Origin: Cellulosimicrobium cellulans
GTDB lineage: Bacteria > Actinomycetota > Actinomycetes > Actinomycetales > Cellulomonadaceae
DNA: 64,000 bases
NCBI RefSeq assembly: GCF_024124905.1
Contig: NZ_JAMXST010000001.1
Location: 620,001-684,000 of the forward strand
Direction: 5' to 3'
Shown here: in pieces, positions 1 through 7,409 of the stretch
Layout of the letters: every line of letters starts with the position of its first letter
Numbering within the stretch: position 1 is the stretch's first letter
Position numbers and translations under genes: made by a program
The notes under the pieces: generated by a model
Told to the model about the DNA's origin: nothing
The model's database searches: none
The model's input: only the letters and a program-made list of their open reading frames with translations

Positions 1-576
1 CGCGATCCCGTCGTGCTGCTGCCCGGCGTCTACGAGACGTGGCAGCTCCTCGCGCCCGTCGCGACGGCGCTGGTGCGGGCCGGGCACCCGGTGCACGCCG
101 TGCCGGGGCTCGGGTACAACCGGCGCCCCTTCGCCGACGCCGCCGACCGCACCGCGGCGTTCCTCGCGGAGGCCGACCTGCACGGCGTCGTCCTCGTCGC
201 GCACAGCAAGGGCGGGCTCGTGGGCAAGAGCGTCATGCTGTCCCCCGCCGGCTCGCGCGTCGTCGGCATGGTGGCGGTCGCGACGCCGTTCAACGGCTCG
301 ACGTACGCGCGCTACCTCCTGGGCCGCACGCTGCGGGCCTTCTCGCCGCGGGACGCGGCGCTGCTCGCGCTCGCCGCGGAGCGCCGCGTGGACGCGCGGA
401 TCACGGCCGTCTACCCGCGCTTCGACCCGCACATCCCCGAGACGGGGCGGCTCGAGGGCGCGCGCAACGTCGAGCTGCCCCTCGCGGGCCACTTCCTCCC
501 GCTCGGCGACCCGACGCTCGTCGACGTCGTGGTGCGGGAGGTCGACCGGCTCGCCCGGCCGACCTCCCCCACCTGA
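1..576 (+). CDS. alpha/beta hydrolase (lipase/esterase-like), 5' truncated
   Basis: The reading frame is open to the left window edge, so the N-terminus is missing and the visible 191 codons are the C-terminal part. The nucleophile elbow AHSKGG fits the G-x-S-x-G pattern of lipases and esterases, preceded by strand LHGVVLV and followed by a helix. ATPFNGS resembles the lid region of triacylglycerol lipases. The likely catalytic histidine lies in LAGHFLPLGDP near the C-terminus. Substrate cannot be deduced. It ends 10 bases before the convergent helD stop. Family assignment is fairly firm, specificity is unknown. Confidence 0.75.
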   Translation, partial: RDPVVLLPGVYETWQLLAPVATALVRAGHPVHAVPGLGYNRRPFADAADRTAAFLAEADLHGVVLVAHSKGGLVGKSVMLSPAGSRVVGMVAVATPFNGSTYARYLLGRTLRAFSPRDAALLALAAERRVDARITAVYPRFDPHIPETGRLEGARNVELPLAGHFLPLGDPTLVDVVVREVDRLARPTSPT

Positions 577-586
577 GGCGGGAGCG

Positions 587-2800
587 TCAGCCGGTCCCGG
601 ACGGCGCGCCCACGCTGACGCGCGCGAGCTCCTGCGTGCACCGGGTCATCGCGACGTACAGGCCGTTCCCGCCGCGCGGCTCGGCGGCGATGCCGTCGGG
701 GTCGACGACGACGACCGCGTCCCACTCGAGCCCCTTCGCCTCCGAGGTGCTGAGGACGGGAACCCCGCTCACGGCGGCGCCCAAGCGGCAGAGCCGGTCG
801 CGCGGCGCCACGACGCCGACGGAACCGCCGTCGTACCGCTCCGCGAGACGCGCGACCTCGGCCGCGACCGCCGCGCCCAGCGTCGCGTCCGACGCGTCGG
901 CGGGCACGACGACGTCGCGCGGCGCGACCCCCGCGTCGCGCACCGCGCGTGGGGGTGCGTTGCGGCTGCCCGCCGCGCGCAGCACGGGCCCGACGAGCTC
1001 CATGACCTCGCGGGGCGTGCGGTAGCAGATCGTCAGGTCCGCGCGGTGCCAGCGCTCCCCGAAGACCGGGCCGACGACGTCCGCCCAGTCCGTGTGACGG
1101 TGCGGCGCCTCGGTCTGGTCGACGTCCCCGACGGCGGTCACCGAACGGGTCGGGCAGCGGCGCAGCACCATGTGCCACTGCATGGGCGAGAGCTCCTGCG
1201 CCTCGTCGACCACGACGTGCCCGTAGACCCAGTCGCGGCGCGTCGTCGCGCGCTGCGCGAGGAACTCGCCCTGCTCGCCGGGCGCGTCCGGGGTGCCCAG
1301 CGCGTCGGCGAGCGCGTCGAGGAGCGGGACGTCGCTCGGTGCGAGACCGACGGGCTCGCCCACCACGAGGCCGACCTCCGCGGCCGAGAGCTCGGGCGCG
1401 TGCCGCGCGAGCAGCGCGGCGTCACCCAGCAGGTCCGCGAGCGCCGTGCGCGCGTCCGTGACGGGCCACCAGGCGTCGACGGCGGTCGTGAACCCGGGCT
1501 CGCCCGCGAGGTCGTCGCGCAGCCGGTCCAGGTCGTCGTCCGTGAGCTCGCCGTCGACGTCGCCGCCGCGCGCGCCGGTGGTCGGGGCGCGGTCGTCGTG
1601 CGCGGCGAGCCCGGCGTCGAGCTTCCCGAGCACGTCCTCGAACCCCTCCTCGACGCGTTCGAGCAGCTCGGCGTGCCGTGCCGCGGCCTCGTCGACGAGC
1701 GCGTCGAGCAGGAAGTCGACGGCCCGGCGGCGCGCGGCCAGCACGCTGCGGCCGCCCGCGCGGGCCGCGCGCAGGACCTGTCCGATCCGCGCCGCGTCGA
1801 GCGTCAGCGGCTCGCCGTCGAGCCGCACCGTGAGCGCTCGCGCGTCCGGGACCAGGGAGTCGGCGTAGCGCGCCACGACGTCCTGCCACAGCGCGCGGCC
1901 CTTGAGCTCGGCGATCTCCCGCGACTCGTCGCGCTCGGGCGCGGCGCCGGGCACGAGCGTGTCGCACGTGGCGGACACGACCGCCGTCTCCCCCAGCGCG
2001 GGCAGCACCTGGGCCACGTACTCGAGGAACCGCGACGACGGGCCGAGCAGGAGCACGCCGCGCTCCGCGAGGTGCGGGTGCGTGAACAGCAGGTACGCCA
2101 CGCGGTGCAGCGCGACGACCGTCTTGCCCGTCCCCGGGCCGCCCTGCACGACGAGCGTCTGCTCGGCCGGGGCGCGCACGATCGCGTCCTGCTCGGCCTG
2201 GAGGGTCGCGACCGCGGTGCCCATGCGGCCGGTACGCCGCTCGGACAGGGCGGCCAGCAGCGCGCCCTCGCCGACGAGGCCGTCCTCGTCGTCCGCCCCG
2301 GTCGCCGAGCCGTCGAGCGGCTCGTCGTCCACGCCGGTGACGCGGTCGCCCGCGGTCCGCACGTGCCGGCGCCGCGCGAGGCCCTGCGACTCGCGCGCGG
2401 TCGCGGTGTAGAAGGCGCGGGCGCCGTCGGCGCGCCAGTCGAGCACGAGCGGGTCGGCGTCGTCGTCGGGCGCGGCGATCCCGACCCGCCCGACGTGGCG
2501 CGTCACGCCCTCGACGGTGTCGACGCGGCCGAACACGAGCCCGCTCTCCGCTCGCTCGAGCTCGGTGCGCCGACGACGCAGCCCCGCGCGCCGCGAGCGC
2601 TCGACGACGTCCTCGGCGCCGGGCCGGTCCGGGTCGACCGGCACGGCGAGCTGGGCGTCCAGCTCGGCGAGGACCTGGGTGCGGCGCGCGAGCGCGGCGT
2701 CGAGATGCCGCTGCTCCTCGGCGACGGCGTGCGTCGCACGGTTGCTCACATGCTCGGGAAGCGTGGTGTCAGGCAGGGGCGGGGAGGGCTGGACCGGCAC
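587..2800 (-). CDS. helD: HelD-type RNA polymerase-recycling helicase/ATPase
   Basis: A superfamily 1 (UvrD/Rep-like) motor of 737 residues. The Walker A GGPGTGKT lies near residue 220, and the C-terminal helicase motifs include VVVDEAQELSP, VGDVDQ and a late AKGLEWDAV motif. The long N-terminal helical segment before the ATPase is typical of HelD, which binds RNA polymerase and releases stalled or drug-bound enzyme; some actinobacterial relatives (HelR) give rifamycin tolerance. A longer open frame runs to 2968, but the GTG at 2800 is preceded by AAGAGG at a good distance, and the upstream codons look non-coding. I looked for a rifamycin-associated promoter element and saw none. Confidence 0.85.
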   Translation of the reverse strand: MPVQPSPPLPDTTLPEHVSNRATHAVAEEQRHLDAALARRTQVLAELDAQLAVPVDPDRPGAEDVVERSRRAGLRRRRTELERAESGLVFGRVDTVEGVTRHVGRVGIAAPDDDADPLVLDWRADGARAFYTATARESQGLARRRHVRTAGDRVTGVDDEPLDGSATGADDEDGLVGEGALLAALSERRTGRMGTAVATLQAEQDAIVRAPAEQTLVVQGGPGTGKTVVALHRVAYLLFTHPHLAERGVLLLGPSSRFLEYVAQVLPALGETAVVSATCDTLVPGAAPERDESREIAELKGRALWQDVVARYADSLVPDARALTVRLDGEPLTLDAARIGQVLRAARAGGRSVLAARRRAVDFLLDALVDEAAARHAELLERVEEGFEDVLGKLDAGLAAHDDRAPTTGARGGDVDGELTDDDLDRLRDDLAGEPGFTTAVDAWWPVTDARTALADLLGDAALLARHAPELSAAEVGLVVGEPVGLAPSDVPLLDALADALGTPDAPGEQGEFLAQRATTRRDWVYGHVVVDEAQELSPMQWHMVLRRCPTRSVTAVGDVDQTEAPHRHTDWADVVGPVFGERWHRADLTICYRTPREVMELVGPVLRAAGSRNAPPRAVRDAGVAPRDVVVPADASDATLGAAVAAEVARLAERYDGGSVGVVAPRDRLCRLGAAVSGVPVLSTSEAKGLEWDAVVVVDPDGIAAEPRGGNGLYVAMTRCTQELARVSVGAPSGTG

Positions 2801-2976
2801 TAAACCTCTTCTCGTACTACGTACGGATACGGATCCCAACGTCCCGGCACACCCGATTGTTCCCGGACACTGCCCAGTCCCGGCAAAACCGCCTGACCTA
2901 CGCGCGTCGCCTGGACCGGACGGCAACGCCGCGCCATGCGAGGTCACGCCGAGCGCCACGTGACGCAATCGATGGA

Positions 2977-2982
2977 TAGGAT
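2977..2982 (+). promoter_or_regulatory. candidate promoter of the DUF262/AAA island
   Basis: TAGGAT at 2977-2982 is a plausible -10 in the 252-base helD-island divergent interval, followed by a leader of about 65 bases to the ATG at 3053. No clear -35 is visible. The island genes use Shine-Dalgarno sites, unlike many neighbours with leaderless starts. Weak evidence. Confidence 0.3.
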
Positions 2983-3052
2983 CGGCTCAGTCGACGGATC
3001 TCGCCACATAGCAACCACAGGAAGGCCCCGGGTGTCGAAAGAGGAGAAGCAC

Positions 3053-4213
3053 ATGGCGCTCCAGGACGAGCGGAGCCGCCTCACGCTAGCAGCAGACGGC
3101 ACAGAACCCGAGGACGAGGGTGTCACTATTGACCGTCCGTTCGACCCAGCAACGATCGACGTCATCACTCGGACTCCAACAGTAGACCTCCTGTTGAAGC
3201 GTCTGCGCAATGGAGCCCTCGACCTTACGCCCGACTTTCAGCGGCACGCGGGAGTTTGGAGTGAAGCAGACCAGAGCAGGCTGATCGAGTCGCTACTCCT
3301 CCGCATCCCTTTGCCCACCCTGTATGCGGCCGAGAGCGGCGACGACGGCTGGGTCGTCGTGGACGGAATTCAACGTCTAACGACAATCGCACGTTTTGTA
3401 AATCCAAAACTTGTCGCGGAATCTTACGGAAGCAGCACTCCGCTGAGATTACGAGACCTGGAGTACCTGAAGGCGTACGAGGGCAAGACCTATGAACAAC
3501 TGCCCGGCAGCCTGCAAACCCGTATAGACGAAACGGAACTGCTGGTGCATCTGATCCGTTCGGGAACCCCCGAGGAAGTAAAGTTCAACATCTTCGCTCG
3601 GATCAATACAGGCGGGCGGCCCTTGACGCCGCAAGAACTACGTCACGCGCTCGTGCCAGGCCCTGCACGATCTCTACTCGCGAAACTTGCAGAGAGCAAG
3701 GAGTTTCGTGTTGCCACCGGAAACAGCATTAGATCGTCTCGGATGGCCGACCGCGAGATGGCACTTCGATTTCTCGCGTTTAGAATCACGGACCCAAACG
3801 AATACCCCCGGGGCGATCTCGACCGATTCCTTGTCGAGGCAATGCACCGCATCAACCGCCTGACGCCGAAGGATCACGACCGCCTGACAGCAGAGTTTCG
3901 CCAATCTATGATTGATGCGTACGCGATCTTTGGGAAATTCGCATTTCGGAAGAGAGATCTCGAGAACCTACGGTACCTGGTTCCAGTAAATAAGGCGCTG
4001 TTCGAAACTGTTTCGGTGAGTTTGGCTGGCCTCGGGAAGCAGCGAGTGAAAGTACTGGTCGACCGACGCAAGCTCGTCGAGGAAAGGTTTCTAGACTTAC
4101 TCCGACACGATGCGCGTTTTGTAAGCGCGATTTCTGTTGGCACCGGCGACGTAGAGAAGGTCCGTCTCAGGTTTCGTACATTCCGCGCTCTACTCGAAGG
4201 AGTTTCGGCATGA
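3053..4213 (+). CDS. DUF262 (GmrS/ParB-fold) domain protein, first gene of putative defence island
   Basis: A 386-residue protein with the DUF262 hallmark: PDFQR at about 60-64 and DGIQR at 104-108, the ParB/Srx-like NTP-binding motif of GmrS, BrxU and related anti-phage proteins. No DUF1524/HNH nuclease domain (the GmrD half of GmrSD) is visible; the C-terminal half is helical, charged and unrecognised. ATG 3053 has GAGGAG six bases upstream; a GTG at 3032 with AGGAAGG is an alternative. The stop overlaps the next ATG as ATGA, so the two are translationally coupled. Codon use is much more A/T-rich than in flanking genes, which suggests horizontal transfer. DUF262 is confident; a defence role is inferred. 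Confidence 0.8.
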   Translation: MALQDERSRLTLAADGTEPEDEGVTIDRPFDPATIDVITRTPTVDLLLKRLRNGALDLTPDFQRHAGVWSEADQSRLIESLLLRIPLPTLYAAESGDDGWVVVDGIQRLTTIARFVNPKLVAESYGSSTPLRLRDLEYLKAYEGKTYEQLPGSLQTRIDETELLVHLIRSGTPEEVKFNIFARINTGGRPLTPQELRHALVPGPARSLLAKLAESKEFRVATGNSIRSSRMADREMALRFLAFRITDPNEYPRGDLDRFLVEAMHRINRLTPKDHDRLTAEFRQSMIDAYAIFGKFAFRKRDLENLRYLVPVNKALFETVSVSLAGLGKQRVKVLVDRRKLVEERFLDLLRHDARFVSAISVGTGDVEKVRLRFRTFRALLEGVSA

Positions 4214-5343
4214 TCCGACATCTGCGCCTGACAAACGTCAAGGCTTTTGCGTACGTCGACCTAACTCTTGGGCGTTTCACATTGCTGTCTGGGCTTAATT
4301 CCTCAGGGAAAAGCACGGTTCTGCAGTCCCTCGGGCTGCTTCGACAGGCTTACGAGTCACACAGGGCCAGAGCCGACGGTGAAACCACTGCGCCAGGATT
4401 GCCACTTAATGGCGAGTACGTCGACCTCGGAACCGGGAAGGACGTTCTTCACGAAGAGCACGACAACCAGCAGCCTCTGATTGGCATAGAGTTGGAGACA
4501 GACGACGGAGCCGTTGCCAAGATAGCCGTCCAGTACGAGGCAGAAGCTGACGCCCTGCCGATCATCGGAAGCCCCTTCGTCGATGCGGCATGGAGTTCGC
4601 CTTCGCTTTCCCTCGTTCAGCGCGGGTTCCAGTACCTCCGTGCAGATCGCATAAACCCAGCAACAACCTACGCCCGCTCTTATGAGATGTCGGCTCGTCG
4701 CGGGTTCTTGGGGACCCGCGGCGAGTACACAATTGACTATTTAAGAGTGCACCAGGATGAACTCGTGCGCGATGTCGCTCTCCAACATCCAGGCGCGGGT
4801 AGCCATCGCCTGCTCGCGCAAGTCGAGGCGTGGCTCGGAGAGGTCTGCCCTGGTGTGCGACTTAGCGCTGACGCCATCGATCAAACTGATCTGGTGAGAC
4901 TGGGCTTCCGTTTCAGCACGTCCCTCGGCGCGTCTAATGCTCGTCGTCCTACAAACGTGGGTTTCGGCCTAACTTACGTCCTCCCCGTCATCATCGCATG
5001 CTTGACTGCACGGCCAGGTGCACTGGTACTTCTGGAAAATCCTGAAGCGCACGTGCACCCACGCGGACAGAGCGCACTCGCCCAATTGGCTTGCGCTGCG
5101 GCTTCCGTCGGTGCGCAGGTCATCGTGGAGACACATAGCGATCATGTTCTCAACGGTACCCGTCTCGCCGTTAAGGACGCGAAGCTGGACACTTCGGACG
5201 TCGTACTGCATTATTTTTACCGACCGGAAAGCGGTGGCGTCGAGATTGCTAGTCCAGAAGTCGGCCCTGATGGCATGCTTTCGGATTGGCCAGAGGGCTT
5301 CTTCGACGAGTGGGACACGACGCTCGACAAACTGCTCGACTGA
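4210..5343 (+). CDS. AAA/ABC-type ATPase of the DUF3696 (OLD-like) class
   Basis: A 377-residue SMC/OLD-like ATPase. The N-terminus (MIRHLRLTNVKAF) is typical of AAA_15/AAA_21 proteins; Walker A GLNSSGKST has Lys34. A signature-like NVGFGLTYVLP precedes Walker B LVLLENPEAHVHP, then comes the H-loop ETHSDHVLNG. The tail with LSDWPEGFFDEWD is what I know from DUF3696 proteins. No Toprim nuclease domain follows, so it is not a full OLD nuclease and probably energises or senses for its partners. The start overlaps the DUF262 stop by four bases. Low GC like the rest of the island. Confidence 0.8.
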   Translation: MIRHLRLTNVKAFAYVDLTLGRFTLLSGLNSSGKSTVLQSLGLLRQAYESHRARADGETTAPGLPLNGEYVDLGTGKDVLHEEHDNQQPLIGIELETDDGAVAKIAVQYEAEADALPIIGSPFVDAAWSSPSLSLVQRGFQYLRADRINPATTYARSYEMSARRGFLGTRGEYTIDYLRVHQDELVRDVALQHPGAGSHRLLAQVEAWLGEVCPGVRLSADAIDQTDLVRLGFRFSTSLGASNARRPTNVGFGLTYVLPVIIACLTARPGALVLLENPEAHVHPRGQSALAQLACAAASVGAQVIVETHSDHVLNGTRLAVKDAKLDTSDVVLHYFYRPESGGVEIASPEVGPDGMLSDWPEGFFDEWDTTLDKLLD

Positions 5344-5397
5344 TTGTTTCCCCGGTCCATGGCAATGACTTGGCAGGCACGGTAGAGAGGCACACAG

Positions 5398-6303
5398 TTG
5401 CGCGTGCTAGTGTTCTTTAACGAACTTTCTGGCGGGCACCACGAGGGCGATGCTGACATGCTAGTGAATAACATGGTCGATGCGCTGCGCGAATGCGTAA
5501 AGCGGCGCCCAGGGACGTCTCTGGTAGCTCCACAGCTGCTCGATCATCAGGTTACCGTCGATTCCACGGTCCGAGATTGGCGGTCCAAGCCGGGGAACCA
5601 CGAGCGCGGAAGATGGTTGATGAGCCGAATGAACCGCGCACCGTTCGTTCGTTCGGAATCACCCGAGGAAACCGGCGTTGAGTATCGTTACGACGCCCGT
5701 CTTTCGTTGGGCCTTGGGGATGCGCATTACTATGACGGAATCGCGCTGAGTCTCCCGTCACATCCGGAATGGGATGACTCCGAGATCTCTCTCACTCGAC
5801 ACAGGCTCGATTCCTCCGCAGAGATCCTTTCAGACGATGTCTCAGTGCGCCAAATGGCTCAGCCTGTACATGTCGACACCCATCTTGATTGGCTGACGAC
5901 TGGAATTCTTCGGACTATGCAAACCGGTGCGGATCTGTGGGCGCATCGTTCCAATGTGTTTCCTCGGCTACGATTTCTACCGCGTACCGAAGCGATGCTC
6001 CGTGGCCTTGAGAAGTCGCACGTCGCCGCAGTTGCACACGAGTTAGCGCTTCTCGACCGATGCGCAACCGAGTGGGATCCGGCACGCGACGCGGCGCCAC
6101 TTTGGCGCTCTAAAGTCACTCCCGAGCATGAGACTCGCAGGAAAAGTGGGGATTTCGACTTTGTGGACGAGGATGGAACACTGCAGACCTTCGACATGCA
6201 TGGCCGCTTCACAGGAAACGTTCCCGGCAGGATATACTTTCGGTTAGCCCATCAGGAGCACAAACTGGTCATCGCCCATGTTGGACGCAAAATAGGGGCG
6301 TGA
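5398..6303 (+). CDS. unrecognised third protein of the island (candidate effector)
   Basis: A 301-residue soluble protein from a TTG start; AGAGAGG sits seven bases upstream, and a GTG at 5404 is an alternative. I cannot name a family with certainty. Two features recall uncharacterised proteins common next to ATPases in defence islands: an early FFNELSGG (residues 6-13) and a C-terminal PGRIYFRL...LVIAHVGRKIG segment. The middle holds charged and aromatic residues including two H-x-D-type motifs, but no convincing nuclease motif. It lies 54 bases after the ATPase with the same low-GC composition, so is probably cotranscribed. An effector role is inference from gene order. Confidence 0.6.
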   Translation: MRVLVFFNELSGGHHEGDADMLVNNMVDALRECVKRRPGTSLVAPQLLDHQVTVDSTVRDWRSKPGNHERGRWLMSRMNRAPFVRSESPEETGVEYRYDARLSLGLGDAHYYDGIALSLPSHPEWDDSEISLTRHRLDSSAEILSDDVSVRQMAQPVHVDTHLDWLTTGILRTMQTGADLWAHRSNVFPRLRFLPRTEAMLRGLEKSHVAAVAHELALLDRCATEWDPARDAAPLWRSKVTPEHETRRKSGDFDFVDEDGTLQTFDMHGRFTGNVPGRIYFRLAHQEHKLVIAHVGRKIGA

Positions 6304-6338
6304 CTGACTGAAACTCGCTCATTTATCTAGTTTTATGA

Positions 6339-7229
6339 TTACGCCGATGGTCCCATGCGCGTCGCCCAGAACGCGACCGCCGACGCCGCGGCGACGTTGA
6401 GCGAGTCCACTCCCCCGGCCATGGGGATCGTGACGACCCGGTCCGCCGCCGCGATCGCACCGCGCGACAGCCCGTCGCCCTCCGTGCCGAGCACGAGCGC
6501 GAGCCGCTCGGGCGGGTCCGCGACGACGTCGTCGAGGCTCACCGCGTCGTCGGCCAGAGCGAGCGCGGCGACGGTGAAGCCCTCCTCCCGCAGCAGGTCG
6601 AGCCCGCCCGGCCAGGTCTCGAAGCGCGTCCACGGGACCTGGAACACCGTGCCCATGCTCACGCGTACCGAGCGGCGGTAGAGCGGGTCCGCGCACCGCG
6701 GCGAGACGAGCACGGCGTCCACGCCCAGCGCGGCGGCGGACCGGAAGATCGCGCCGACGTTCGTGTGGTCGACGATGTCCTCCAGCACGGCGACGCGCCG
6801 GGCCCCCGTGCCGCCCCGGGCCTTCGAGAGCAGGTCGGGGACGGACTCCAGCGGCGGGCGGTGCATCGCCGCGAGCGCCCCCCGGTGCAGGTGGAACCCG
6901 GTGATCGCCTCGAGGACGTCGGGCGCGCCCACGTACACCGGGACCGGCTCGCCCGTGCCCCCGGGCGCGTCGTCGACCGGCAGGGTGGCGATGTCGTCGG
7001 CCAGGTCGTCGAGCCAGCGCTCGGCCATGAGGAACGACCGCGGCCGGTGTCCCGCGGCGAGCGCACGCCGGATGACGGTCGAGCTCTCCGCGATGTAGAG
7101 GCCCTTCTCCGGCTCGTGCTTGGACCGCAGCGCGACGTCGGTCAGGCGGTTGTAGTCCGCGAGGCGGTCGTCGGCGGGGTCGGTGACGTGCACGACCCGC
7201 AGGTCGGCCCGGGTGCTGGTGTCGCTCAC
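6339..7229 (-). CDS. TrmH/SpoU family RNA 2'-O-methyltransferase
   Basis: A 296-residue SPOUT methyltransferase that should use S-adenosylmethionine to methylate a ribose 2'-OH in tRNA or rRNA. An N-terminal substrate-binding region (about 1-130) is followed by the three SpoU motifs: NVGAIFRSAAALG, LVLGTEGDGLS and IPMAGGVDSLNVAAA. The GTG at 7229 has GGGAGAA upstream; a much longer antisense frame continues past it but is a shadow of the ATPase gene. The stop is TAA inside the AT-rich edge of the island, so the island may have supplied the last codons. Confidence 0.85.
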   Translation of the reverse strand: MSDTSTRADLRVVHVTDPADDRLADYNRLTDVALRSKHEPEKGLYIAESSTVIRRALAAGHRPRSFLMAERWLDDLADDIATLPVDDAPGGTGEPVPVYVGAPDVLEAITGFHLHRGALAAMHRPPLESVPDLLSKARGGTGARRVAVLEDIVDHTNVGAIFRSAAALGVDAVLVSPRCADPLYRRSVRVSMGTVFQVPWTRFETWPGGLDLLREEGFTVAALALADDAVSLDDVVADPPERLALVLGTEGDGLSRGAIAAADRVVTIPMAGGVDSLNVAAASAVAFWATRMGPSA

Positions 7230-7409
7230 GCGTCGATTCTCCCAGGCGCACCATGCGCGCCGACTCCGGGGTCGCTCCCCACGACCCGACCGTCCTGAGG
7301 AACGATCCCGGGTTCGGCACGCCTCGTGCCCGTCCGACCACGAGGGCGTGGCGCGGCTCACGGTCCTTCGTCTCTCGCGCGATCCGGGCATCGGGGGTCG
7401 AATAGGCAC

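Noticed and set aside
2801-2935. Rifamycin-associated element upstream of helD
   Set aside because: I looked for the inverted-repeat element described before rifamycin-resistance genes and did not see a convincing match.
4210-5343. Full OLD-family nuclease
   Set aside because: The ATPase part is present but there is no C-terminal Toprim domain, and the protein is too short.
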